A DNA stretch of 17,838 bases from the NCBI GenBank assembly GCA_001662425.1, contig BDDC01001437.1, forward strand, positions 1 through 17,838. The letters are read 5' to 3'. This stretch comes from Chlamydomonas sphaeroides (Eukaryota; Chlorophyta; Chlorophyceae; Chlamydomonadales; Chlamydomonadaceae). Within the stretch, counting starts at the first letter, position 1. Each line of letters opens with the position of its first letter. Shown one piece after another: positions 1 through 9,900 of this stretch. The notes under the pieces are model-generated. The model did not search any database. It worked only from the letters and a program-made list of their open reading frames with translations, and was not told the DNA's origin. A program made the translations under genes and the position numbers.

Positions 1-1
1 C

Positions 2-1222
2 CCGCCTTCCCCCAAGCCGCCTTCGCCCAAGCCCCCGTCCCCCAAGCCGCCCTCGCCTCTGCCTCCCTCGCCCAAGCCCCCCAGCCCCAAGCCGCCTAGC
101 CCCAAGCCGCCCAGCCCCAACCCGCCCAGCCCTCCCCCTCCTTGCCACGACATTTGCATCACCCTCTACAGCGCTGCGGGCGTCTTCTCCGGCACCACGA
201 CCTGCGATACGCTCGTGTCCAACGTGAACACGAACGCTGCGCAGGAGGGTTATGTCTTGACCAAGGACTTCACTTGCAAGGGCGTCGATGCTTCGGCTCG
301 CACCGTGACTGCTTGCGGCACCTTCCCCTCGGAGGCCTCGGCCAAGACGTTCGGCCAGTACATGACCGACGACGGCTTTGAGATTATCTACGCCGGCCTG
401 CCCTTCGACTCGAAGTATGTGCCCGACGGCAACGGCAACCTCACCTGCATCAACAGCTGGCTGCAGGCCGTGCAGTACACGCCGCTCACGGGCGAGATTT
501 GCGACGAGTGGGCCAAGTACGAGAGCCAGTGCAAGCCCGAGGGCGACAACTTCCCCTACTGCACCTGCGAGCCCGGCCTTCCTCGCCGCACGCCCTACAC
601 CGTCAAGTACACGCGCATGTTTACTCGCAACACGAACCGCCACTACTGCTTCACGATCAACGTGAACCGCACGCAGTGCGGCACGTCGCGCTGCTGCAGC
701 ATGGCGCTCAACAAGATTGAGTGGATGAGCGACGAGCTCAAGTGCACGCACGCGATGGCTGGCTTCACGGTGTCGACGGCGCCCAACGACCTTCGCACCG
801 CGGCCTGGGCTCGCGAGGAGGACACCTCGTTCGACCCGCCGGTCACCATGGGCATCATGAAGACCAACAACCTAGGCCTGACGATTGCGAACGCCAACGG
901 CGTCGAGGTGGGAGACTTTTGCGGCTTTTGGCTGTTTTCGCGTCACGGACGAAATCCAGCAGCCGGGTTTTTTATGTTTGCGCTGTCCTATGTCTCTGGA
1001 CTTGCACTCACCCTCTTTCTTTCTTTTTGTCCTCAGGTTTGCATTGCGCTCAAGCCGACCAGCAACTGCCCGACGCTCGAGTCGTTCTGCTACAACGGCA
1101 ACGAGTACGATGGCTGCAAGTATGCCATCTTCGACCTGGACCGCAACTGCTGCGCCGAGGACTGGGCCATGGGGCCCTTTACCACGGCCGGCGGGCACCG
1201 CCGCTTCCGCACCGCGCTCTAG
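2..1222 (+). CDS. Pherophorin, 3' part (5' end outside window)
   Basis: This is the C-terminal part of a pherophorin, a secreted hydroxyproline-rich glycoprotein of the volvocine cell wall and extracellular matrix. The frame is open from the left edge. Its first 47 residues are eight PPSPx pentapeptides (x is mostly K, once L, once N) ending in PPSPPPP. In this family such a stretch is the rod-like linker that becomes hydroxylated and glycosylated. From Cys48 it enters the globular C-terminal pherophorin domain, starting CHDICITLYSAAG and rich in Cys, with CTCEP, RCCSMALNKIEW, VCIALKPTSNCPTLE and NCCAEDWA. Two N-glycosylation sequons are visible (NLT, NRT). Exons are 2-907 and 1037-1222, joined in phase 0 as E|VCIALK, giving 363 visible residues. 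The missing 5' part should hold the signal peptide and N-terminal domain. Family assignment is firm. Which paralogue it is cannot be told. Confidence 0.95.
   Translation, partial: PPSPKPPSPKPPSPKPPSPLPPSPKPPSPKPPSPKPPSPNPPSPPPPCHDICITLYSAAGVFSGTTTCDTLVSNVNTNAAQEGYVLTKDFTCKGVDASARTVTACGTFPSEASAKTFGQYMTDDGFEIIYAGLPFDSKYVPDGNGNLTCINSWLQAVQYTPLTGEICDEWAKYESQCKPEGDNFPYCTCEPGLPRRTPYTVKYTRMFTRNTNRHYCFTINVNRTQCGTSRCCSMALNKIEWMSDELKCTHAMAGFTVSTAPNDLRTAAWAREEDTSFDPPVTMGIMKTNNLGLTIANANGVEVGDFCGFWLFSRHGRNPAAGFFMFALSYVSGLALTLFLSFCPQVCIALKPTSNCPTLESFCYNGNEYDGCKYAIFDLDRNCCAEDWAMGPFTTAGGHRRFRTAL
908..1036 (+). other. Intron of the pherophorin gene (129 nt)
   Basis: The donor GTGGGA follows GAG at 907 and the acceptor CTCAG ends at 1036. 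The intron is much richer in T than the flanking exons, with a pyrimidine tract before the acceptor. Removing it joins E to VCIALKPTSNCPTLE, the expected continuous family sequence. Its length is a multiple of three and it has no in-frame stop, so the unspliced RNA would insert 43 hydrophobic residues unlike the rest of the domain. Confidence 0.9.
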
Positions 1223-2079
1223 GCGCCCCGCGAAGCAGCTAGCGCGCCTCGCTCTCGTTGATCAACTTGGTTGGATGATGTGATGTGTAAAGATGCATGG
1301 GGGCCGCGCCTCCGTTGCAGCAGCTTGCAGGTTGCATGGATTGGGTTGGGCCATTGCTCGCGAAGGATCTTGCCTCCCTATCGGGGCTGCCCTTGTCGGT
1401 GGTGTGTTGTGACATATGGGTCGGCGGCGTAGGTAGAAGGGGTGGGTGAGGGGCTTGCCTGTGCAAGGGCTGCACAGCAGTCAGGGCGCTAGAGCGCCAA
1501 CTAGGGTAGCGAGGCGTGTTACGTGACGGCCGGCCGCAGGACGCCCGGACACGTGCCAGACCGGGTATTGCAACCTCGATGCCGCCTTCCTTAATCTCTT
1601 TCTTCCTCGAGTATGACTTTGAAAAGAACTGAATGGGCCCATAGCATGGCGGTCTTCATGCATACGTCATGGCGCCGGCCCGGTCCGGCGGCGCAGAGAC
1701 GCAGGGGCCGCGTGCCCCGACCCTCATCGCTGTAAGACGAATGGAGCATTCAATCCTTCCTCCCTCGCTCGGCCCATGCTTCGAGCCTCCGACACTGCAG
1801 CAGCCTCTTGGGCCCGTCTGCTGCTGGCCCGTCCCAGCTTGCGTTTCCTCCCCCCTCCACCGCGCACGACAATCGGCTTTGCTGCCCTTACCCCCCCCCC
1901 ATCATCGCCAGGGTGCACTTGAGGGTCTTCAAGGCCCTGTTCAAGTTTACGAGTCTGTTTACGAGTTGCCCTGCAATTACTTCAAGTTCTCCTTCTCTGC
2001 TCGCATCTCTACCGTCCAAACGGGCGCGTCTATCCCACCATCACACTTGACTCGCGCCAACGCCGATTGAGCAGTCGCT
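1223..2079. other. Convergent intergenic region
   Basis: This stretch lies between the 3' ends of the plus-strand pherophorin and the minus-strand transporter, so it should hold both 3' UTRs. It contains two plus-strand TGTAA motifs (1286, 1731) and C/T-rich stretches around 1750-1900. I found no TTACA, the reverse complement of TGTAA, that could serve as a standard poly(A) signal for the transporter. Short open frames here have no recognisable protein character. Confidence 0.6.
1286..1290 (+). terminator. Candidate poly(A) signal TGTAA for the pherophorin gene
   Basis: TGTAA is the usual polyadenylation signal in Chlamydomonas and Volvox nuclear genes. This copy starts 64 nt after the pherophorin stop. 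A second TGTAA on the same strand at 1731-1735 would give a 3' UTR of about 510 nt. The sequence alone does not decide between them. Confidence 0.5.
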
Positions 2080-5000
2080 TCACTGAGCCAGTGAGTGACT
2101 GCCCTCGGCCCCGTCAGGCAGTCCCGCCGCCGCCAGCGCCGCTGCGCCGCAGGCCGCCGCAAGGATGGCCGCCGCCGTGGCGCCGCCGCCGGCCGCCGGC
2201 AGCGCGAGCGCCACGAAGGGCGCCGCTTGTGCTCCCACCCTGGCCAGCGTGTTGGCTGCCCCCAGCGCCAGACCGTGCACCGCGGGAGGGTACTGCTCGG
2301 GCGTGAGGACATAGAGGAGCGTGAAGGAGCCGGACACAAAGAGGCGCGCCAGGGTTACGGACGCGAGCGGCAGCCAGTGCGTGAGGCCTTCCGACGCCGG
2401 GGGGTGGGCGGCGTCGTCCGGCGCTGCTGGCGGCGGCGCCGGCATGGGCGGCATGAGGCCGCCGGGGTCGATGGCGGCGGCGCCGCCACGACCAAGGCCG
2501 GCGGCGCCGCCAGCCATGGCCAGCGGCGCTAGCGCCGCCGCCGTCGCCGCCAGGCCGTAGGCGACGGCGCGGCGGCGGCTCCAGCGGTCGACGGCGATGA
2601 AGGCCGCCGCCAGTGACGGCAGCTCCGCCACCGCCGCGGCCAGCATGGCCAGGTAAGCCGCCGGCGGCAGTAGCAGCCTCGCGCTGCCGCCGCCGCCGCC
2701 GTCCGACGCAGGCACGCACGCGCCGCCGCCGCTGGCGGCATCGTCGCCGGGCGCGGCGCCGCCGCCGCCGGCCGTGGCGTTGGCAGCCACACGTGGCGCC
2801 AACATGACAACGGCGTAGTACGACATGGCACACGCGAACCAGACAACCGCCAACCGCCACGTGCGGCCCGCCAACCGCCGGCTGAATAGAGATGCCGCCA
2901 GCCCGACCAGGCGGCGGCAGCAGCCGCCCGCGCCGCCGGCGGCGGCGCCGCCGGCCCCGTCCGCCGCGGCGCCGTCGGCGCCGGCATTCCAAGTGTCCCC
3001 CGAATCACTGCCCGCCGAGTAGTACCCCGACGCCGCGCTTACCACACTGCTGCCGCGGCTACTGTGTAGCGGGGGGCCCGACTCAGGCCCGGCGTCGGCG
3101 GTGCCGCTGTCGCCGTCGGCGGACGGCCGCTGCTGGCGGCGGCGCCGCTGCTCCAGGTGCCTCGCCAGCCGCGGCGAGGTGCCGTTGGCTGCCGCCGCCG
3201 CCTCCAGCGCCCGCAGCGCCGCCGGCGCTCCGCCGCCGGCTGCCGCCAGGTAATGCGGCGACTCGGGAACAAAGGGCAGCGCCGCCAGGACCAGCACTGG
3301 GCGAACGGGCGAGGGGATGGATGGGTGCAGGAGGGCGCACTGTGTGAGGCGGAGGTGCGTCAGGCCGCAGAGGGATTTGCAGTCACGGGGCCCAAAGTCG
3401 AGGCCAAGCGCGTGGCACGCGGGGGGTCACGGGGCCGGCGCGCCGGGCTCTCTTTGCTTCCACTCTCGGACGAACCCATAGGCGCTGCCGTGCGAGCGAG
3501 CCGACGAGAGCGAGCCGCCCTCCCGCCAGCTCACTCTGCGGCACGACCGACGCCGCCAGCAGCGCCCGCCAGCCCAGGCCGCTGCTCAGCAGCGCCCAGG
3601 CCAGGAGCGCCTCCAGCGCGCTGCCGATGCTCCACCACACCTGGCGGAGGGCGGGAGGGCCGGCGGCCCGCTTAGCGAGGCACGTGGGAGGGCTGGTGGG
3701 ACTCGCTGCCGCAAGGGCGAGCGTCGAGCACGGACAAGTGCGCTGCGCTACCGCGCGAAACAAATGCGCTGCGCCACCGCGCGAGCTCAGACCTCCCCTT
3801 CCGCTCCTGCACTGACTCACCGAAACCGCCAGCCGCCAGCCCCTCGCCCCCGGCCCGGCCTTCGCCCCACGTGCACCGTCCCCACGGCCGGCGTCGGTGC
3901 CAGGCAGGCCGCGACGTTGGCTTGGACTTTCAGTGCGCCTATCCATCCCCGCCCCAACCCGCCCGCTCCCCTCCGGCACCCCACCTGCAGCACCACCAGC
4001 ACCTTGCCGCGGCTGAGGGAGCCGGAGCCGCCGCCGCGCGGCAGCCACTCTGCAGCCGGGCGGGGGCACAGGATTGGGCAGCCTCCCTGCTCGATCCCTC
4101 CGGGTGGCCCCTGCTGAGATGCACGCTGCTGGCACGCGTGCCAACCCGACACCGGCCCCAGCAAAACCCGATGCCGGCTCGCCCTCGTTCCCCAACTTTT
4201 TCAACGTGTACATGGGCTGCAACCCAATCCGCCCCGGGGCCGGCCACCAGGCCAACGGCCATGCGGGTCAAACCGTGGCCCTCCCTGCCCTCCCAGTCCC
4301 CAACCTTCTTCCCCCCCGCCAGGCCTCACCCTCCATCAGCGTGTACATGGGCAGCACCCCCACCAGCCCCGCCCCCACCGCCACTCGCAGCGCCAGCAGC
4401 CAGCCGGCGGAGGGCGCGGCGGCGGAGGCCACGCCCGCTACCGCAGCCAGGGAGCCGGCCAGGGCAAAGGCGCGCTTCCTGTCGGGGCGATGAAGGCGAG
4501 GGAGGCAGGGGCGGGGAGGCGGCCCACACGGGGAGGCGGCATCAGGGGCTCGCTTTGATCCTCAGGCATGGTGTACCTGGCTGGCGGGCGGGGGCGCGGG
4601 CTCTTCGGCGAAGGGGCCGTCGGTCGTGCCTTGGCGGCCGGCTGGCTGCCAACAGGCACCTCCCGCAGGTCCGTTCGTAACTGACCACATGGAGCAGATC
4701 CGTAACCGCAGATAATGTCACGCGGGCCAAGCCGCCGGAACGGCCTGTGCCTTCATTGACACGCACCATCCCGCCATGTCCGCCACGGCGCCCCAGAAAC
4801 CCATCATTATGATCTTTTGAGCTGAAATACCTGCATGATGGTATGTATACATGCATGAGGACCTTGCAAGCCGGCCTGCGGCCTCACCGTCCCGCCATGT
4901 CCGCCACCGCGCCCCAGGCCGCGCTGCCCAGCATCATGCCTAGGAACACCGCGCCCGCCAGCGCCGACTGGTGGCCCGGGGACAGGCCCCACTCGCAGCC

Positions 5001-5508
5001 CGCCTGGGGACGGGCACGGGCAGGGTGCGTGTGCGTGTGCGTGTGCGACTGTGTGTGTGCATGCTGGGGGTTTGGCCGCACGGGGTCGGGCTGGCGGGGC
5101 CAGGACGTCCTGGGCAGGGCTAAGGCAGGGCGCGGGCTCCCCCGGCGGAGCACCGTGCTCGCCGTGTCTCGACGCTGCGCAGCATCCAGGACCGCAACGC
5201 GTCTGCTGCTAGGGCAAGCCTTAGGTCCCGGGTGCGGGCACCCCAGCGGCACCCGTCCGCCTGCGGCTGGCCTGGGCCCGCGCGCGGCGCTCGCCCCAAC
5301 CCCGACCATCCCCGCACCTCTTCGCTGTGGCCCAGTCGCCACCTACCGCGGGAGCCAGCACAGAGACCAGCATGACCTCCATCGCGTCGCTCATCCACAC
5401 GCCGCCGACGAAGAAGAAGAGCCGCAGCTGGTGCGGGCCGAGGCCGACAGCATCGAGCGCATCGTCCACCCAGCCACTGTGCGGCGTTGCAGCGGCGCTG
5501 GCAACCAT
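2080..5508 (-). CDS. MFS transporter, SV2/SVOP and NiaP/OCT7-like (6 exons)
   Basis: This is a probable proton-coupled or facilitative organic solute transporter of the major facilitator superfamily. Exons, in gene order, are 5508-5347, 5003-4888, 4478-4330, 4049-3985, 3640-3535 and 3296-2080. All junctions have GT-AG sites and keep frame, giving 604 residues. Visible features are TM1 with WMSDAMEVMLVSVLAP (about 38-53), MFS motif A as WGAVADMAGRKR (about 84-95), LALRVAVGAGLVGVLPMYTLMEEWLP (about 122-147), WWSIGSALEALLAWAL, the post-TM6 PESPHYL (about 210-216), and TLLYVLTPEQYPPAVHGLALGAANTLARVG in the C-terminal half. These match the order and motifs of animal SVOP/SV2 and plant OCT7/bacterial NiaP proteins. 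A TAA at 5526-5524, in frame upstream, supports the ATG at 5508. The TM6-TM7 loop is unusually long and of low complexity (about 220-345), and Gly/Ala-rich insertions lie in later loops. Substrate and membrane are unknown; relatives carry nicotinate or organic cations. The very C-terminus is the least certain part. Confidence 0.88.
4767..4806 (-). pseudogene. Partial duplicate of transporter exon 2 inside intron 2
   Basis: On the minus strand this segment reads MMGFWGAVADMAG followed by a GTGCGT donor. The last 32 bases match the end of exon 2 (4919-4888) at about 30 positions. The splice phase is the same as exon 2, but the split Arg codon of motif A (CG|G) becomes TG|G, Trp. The first half of exon 2 is absent. 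It is either a decaying duplicate or an alternative exon. A TTTCAG lies just upstream at about 4829-4824 and could serve as acceptor. Confidence 0.6.
5025..5060. repeat. GTGTGC/GT microsatellite in transporter intron 1
   Basis: About 36 bases of GTGTGC-type units lie just upstream of the exon 2 acceptor. On the coding strand this is a CA-rich tract before the CCCCAG acceptor. Confidence 0.85.
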
Positions 5509-6667
5509 AGCGAGAGGCGGTAGTTATAGGGGCAATGGGCTTCGTGCAGCAAGGTTGGCGCCGCGGCTGTCGCGAGCGTCGGGCGATGCGCGCATGGTAG
5601 TTTCTCCGACACTGTCGTCGCTACGTTAGTAGCATTACACAGCCAACATGGGTGGAGACGTTTGATACGTAGTGGTACAAGCTTTCACTCGGCGGCATCG
5701 CGCCTGCTGTGGGCCCGTGGCACGCATCACCCGCGCAGCTCCCCTGGCGCACGACCCTGCAGACCCGAAGGCCCCTGCAGGCGCAAGGAGGCCTTCTGCC
5801 CTGAGTAAACCTCCCCAGCTGCGCATGGGTGCATGGCTCGCCCCAAAAAGAGGCCACCCAGACCAGACGCAAACAGTCGGTCATTATGCGGTTGTCGCCG
5901 GGGTATTTGAGGGGTCTCGGGCACACCGACAACCTGCCCTCATCCCCACGGGCCGGACCTAGCCCGCCCGAACTGCCCAACGGCAGGAATGCACATCTTA
6001 ACGCCTGTCGCCGCTGCTGCCGCTCTCTACGGGGGCGAGCCAACATACGACACGGCGGAGCGCTTCGCGAGCTGCGGCGCAGTTGACACTCGGCCGCTGT
6101 CGATGGCTTACCACGTACCACTCCGGAGGCTCCGTGCTCGGCCCCACGCCCGCACCGCGGCGCTAGCCACGCCGAAGGCCACCGCAGCCCACGCCGTCAG
6201 CGCCCAGCCGTCAGCCCGGCAGCCCTCAGCACACACGCCACGTGTCGCAGCCGCGCAGGAGCCGGTAGCGACCGCCGACCGCCACGCACGACGCCGTCAT
6301 GCCACGACAATCGTGCGTGTCACCCGCGCCGCCGCTTGCCGCCGCGCAACCCACCAGAGCCCTCGGCTGCGGCACCTCGGCTCGCTCGCGTGCATGCATC
6401 TTCCGCCGGCACGCCCCTGCGCCGCCCACGCCACGCCTCGCGGCGCGGCCTGCCGGGGCCCTCCTGGCGCCGCCCGCCGCTGCATCAGCAGCGCCGCATG
6501 CGCTGGCCCGCCACCCACACGACGGTCGGGCTGCTGCGGCTGCCTTCCGTGGGCCCCCCAACGCACCGCCTGCGCCCCATCCCAGCGCCACCTCCTCTCT
6601 GCTCTCCAGCGCGAGGCTGGCGGGCCCCCCAGGCGCCCCCCACGTCAGCTCGCATGGCGGTGCACGA

Positions 6668-6769
6668 CACATGACACGGCACGTGACACGGCACGTGATA
6701 CGGCACGTGACACGGCACGTGAGACGGCACGTGACACGACACGTGACACGGCACGTGACACGACACGCC
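6668..6769. repeat. 12-bp tandem array of CACGTG palindromes
   Basis: Seven perfect CACGTG hexamers start at 6680, 6692, 6704, 6716, 6728, 6740 and 6752, exactly 12 bases apart. The unit is close to ACACGGCACGTG. A degenerate CACATG at 6668 sits on the same 12-bp register, and the array decays after 6757. CACGTG is the G-box/E-box core bound by bZIP and bHLH factors. The array lies 0.2-0.3 kb past the ETF-QO stop and about 1.2 kb upstream of the transporter start. Confidence 0.95.
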
Positions 6770-6959
6770 CCTCACACGGCCGCAGGGCCCCAACACGGCC
6801 GAGCAACACGGACTCACGCACCGCCCGCCACAGCCCCAACGGGCCGCCATGGGCCGCCATCACCGCGGCCCGGCCCCTCCCCTCTCCCCTCTCTCCTCTC
6901 CCCTCTTGCCAGCTCTGTTTCCTCCCCTCTCCCCTCACACGGCCCCTCCCCCCACACGG

Positions 6960-6979
6960 CCCCTCCCTCCCACCGCCCC
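6960..6979 (-). promoter_or_regulatory. G-quadruplex motif directly after the ETF-QO stop
   Basis: The transcript strand reads GGGGCGGTGGGAGGGAGGGG immediately after the TGA stop (6982-6980). It has four G-runs of at least three with loops of 4, 1 and 1, which fits the standard intramolecular quadruplex pattern. More G-runs follow. Whether it folds or acts in termination or 3'-end formation is not known. Confidence 0.6.
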
Positions 6980-9900
6980 TCACATGGCGGTGTAGCTGGG
7001 CCCCTGGCCTCCCTCCGGCACCGTCCAGCGGATGTTGCGGCCGGGGTCCTTGACGTCGCAGGCCTTGCAGTGCAGGCAGTTCTGGGCGTTGATCACCTGG
7101 GTGCAGAGAGGGAGAGGGAGCAAGGTGGGGCCGGGGTTGGGGCGAGTAGGGCAAGGGGCCGGAGCTGATAGGTGGGGGTCGAGGTGGGTCGCGCTTGGGG
7201 TATCAGTGGCTGCGGGGGCCGGCAGCACCTAGGCGCGGCGGCGAGCCTCGTAACCCCCCCTGCCCCTCGCCAGTTTCTGCCTCCTGCTCCACGTCCTCGG
7301 CCGCTCACCAGCTTCTGCCGCCCGTGCTCATCGGGCCGGTACTCGTACACCCCCGCGGGGCAGTACTTGGTCTCGGGGCCGCCGTAGTGGGGCAGGTTGG
7401 AGCGCTCAAAGGCGCCGCCGTCCTTGAGCTGCGGCGGGGTTGCGGGGGGTTGCGGGACGATGTGGGGGGTGCGGGGGTTTCGGGACGATGCGGCAGCGGC
7501 AGCGGCCGTGGCAAGGCACCTCGGTTTCCCAGCCAAGGTTGATTGCCCGGTGCCTGCGAATGTAGGTTACGGCCAAGAGGCCACCAGGCCACGCCAAACC
7601 CCGTTCGCCCCACAGCATCTAGAGGTGGCACGGCTAGGCGTGCTCGTGGTCGCCGCTCACCACCGTTCCACACACGTACACTGGCCCCTCACCCCTTCAT
7701 CTTCCCCCTGCTCCCCCCTTCGCCCCGCACCTGCAGGTGGCACGGCTGGTCGTGCTCGTGGTTGGTGCCGCTGCGGTACAGCTGCGTGGCCAGGTCAAAG
7801 GTCAGCACGCCGTCGGGCTTGGGGTAGGCCTTGGGGGGCGGCGCCTGGGAGAGCGGCTTGAGGCGCTCGTGATCGGGGCGGCTGCGGGGAAGAGGGGGGC
7901 GGGGCAACGGAAGCAGGAGGACGGCGGCCAGGGTCGGTGTCGCAACAAGAGAGTCCACATAAGCAAGCAGGAACCATGCACACGCACGCTCGGATGAGAA
8001 AGAATACCTGCCTGCGCCTACCTACGTGTCGCCAGCCCAAGCGCCGACACCGCAAACGCCACCAACCCAACAAGGAGTAGCAGCAGCCATGTGCACACGC
8101 GCGGTGCTCACCCGTGCGGCAGCGTCCAGGGCTCGCGGCCCCGGGTGATGTACGAGGTGAGGGCGGCGTTGAGCATGCCAGGCAGCAGGCCCCAGCTGTG
8201 GGCGAGCGTGGGAGAGGGGGAGGGAGGGAAGGGAGGGGACCATGGGCTCGGGTTAGTGCCAGACCCGGCAGCAGGCACCAGCTAAGGGCGAGCAGAGTTG
8301 CTGCGGGAGGAGCGGACATCGGCGCGAGTCCGTGCCAGGCACGCGAAATGCCTCAGTTCCGGCGCCGCTCCCCCGCGTTCGGGCCGCCCGGGCGCCCTCG
8401 GCCCCACAGCCGCCAGCACCAGCCCCAGCCCCCTCCCCCCACCTCTCACCGGAAGCCAGGCCGCACGTTTCGCACCGCCTGCAGCTCCTCCCACAGCCAG
8501 GATCGCTTGAGCGCCTCCTCGTAGTTGCTCAGGTCCACCGGGCCCTAGGTGGGGAGGGGGAGGTTGGGAAGGGATTTTGGGGGAGAAGGCAGGTGTCTGT
8601 GTTCGCATGACTTCGACCCAGAGCTCCTGGCCGACAGCGTCACAGGAACGGCCCCACACGAACCTGCCGCCGCCGCCCCGAATCCGAGGGGCGCCGCGCC
8701 TCCATGCACCGCCCCACCCCGCCACCGCCCCACCACCCTACCACCACCCACCACCGCCCCACCACCTCACCACCACCCCCACCACCGCCCCACCCCGCCG
8801 CCGCCCCACCGCCCCACCACCCTACCATCCCGCCACCGCACCACCGCCCCATCACCTTACCACCACCCCACCGCCCCCCACCTTGGCTGGCGCCTTGTCG
8901 CCGGTGAGGCTGCGGAAGACCGCCTCGCCCGCCATCATGCCGCTGAGCATGGCGGTGTGCGTGCCCTTGGGGGAGGGAGGAGGCGAAGGATGGGGAATGG
9001 GAGGATCGGGAATGAGTGGATGGGGGACAGGAGGACTGGCTGACACCGGCATCGAATAGAGTGGTGTGTGGGCGTCGTCACGATGCCGTAGCGGTGGCTG
9101 GTCTGCGGGAGTGCGCAGGCCCCGGACCTGCCCTCCCACACACCTTGATCTTGGGCATGTTCAGGAAGCCCGCGGAGCAGCCGATGAGGGCGCCCCCCGG
9201 GAAGGCCACCTTGGGGATCGACTGGAAGCCGCCTGGGTGGCAGGCAGGGACGGGAGGGATGGGGAGGGTGTGGGAAGGGAGGGGAGGTAGCAGGTGAAGA
9301 TGAGGGCGGGGAGAGGAGCAGGGAGGCTGTCAAGCGGCTGATGCGAAGCCGCGGCGCTGTCGACCTTGTCCGGGTTGCTGGTGCTACGCGCAAGCCAGAG
9401 GGAGGGCAGGTACATCATGGGCTACATCATAGGTTGCGAGGACAGCGACAACGCTCCCAGTGTGGAACACATTTCCGAGTCCTCGCAGGGCAGAGGAAGG
9501 ATGGGACGGGACGGAAGGGGGGCCCCTCACAAGCTTGGCTTTGACGCCAAGCCAGCTGGCGCCGGTCTCCCCATCCGACCGGACCCTACCTGCACTCGCG
9601 GCTTGGACCCAGCCCTTCACGCGCAGGCCTGCCCGCCCGCCCCGCACCCCGCCACCCCGCTGGAGAGCTCCACCCACCCACCCACCCTCGTTGAGCGTGC
9701 GCGCGCCGTACTGCAGGCAGGTGCCTCCCTCGATGTGGCGCCGCACGGTGGGATGCGTCTTCCACAGCTGGAACTCCTGCGGCCGGGAGGCGAGCGGGCG
9801 GGAGGCGAGCGGGCGGGAGGCGAGCGGGCGGGAGGCGAAAGAGGGTGGGGTCCGGCGATGGCGTGCGTGGAGCGGAAGCCAACTGCTCGGCTCGGCTTGA

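Larger units (their letters stand above)
5509..6979. other. Intergenic region: transporter 5' flank and ETF-QO 3' flank
   Basis: Both neighbours are on the minus strand, so this stretch holds the transporter promoter and 5' UTR at its low end and the ETF-QO 3' UTR at its high end. A minus-strand TGTAA at 5639-5635 lies 1.34 kb past the ETF-QO stop. It is the only standard poly(A) signal I noticed for that gene, but it is far away. The stretch 6870-6980 is strongly C/T-rich on the plus strand (G/A-rich in the transcript). Long plus-strand open frames here look like by-products of high GC. No TATA box could be assigned. Confidence 0.5.

Noticed and set aside
1..141. PPSPK repeat considered as a non-coding minisatellite
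   Set aside because: Codon third positions vary while the peptide stays PPSPx, and it runs in frame into the pherophorin domain.
1669..2070. 133-codon plus-strand open frame between the convergent genes
   Set aside because: No domain, Pro/Ser-rich, and placed in the expected 3'-UTR/intergenic zone with no splice signals or start context.
2114..2992. 292-codon frame opposite or shifted to transporter exon 6
   Set aside because: Arg/Gly-rich shadow of the true transporter frame, which shows membrane segments and family motifs.
6668..6769. CACGTG array considered as a CRISPR array
   Set aside because: The period is only 12 bp, there are no unique spacers, and the context is a eukaryotic nuclear genome.
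5989..7168. Two long plus-strand open frames (354 and 289 codons) over the intergenic region
   Set aside because: Rich in Arg, Ala, Pro and His with no domain. They read through the CACGTG array as a mechanical HVTR or DTAR repeat and run antisense into the last ETF-QO exon. High GC makes stops rare.
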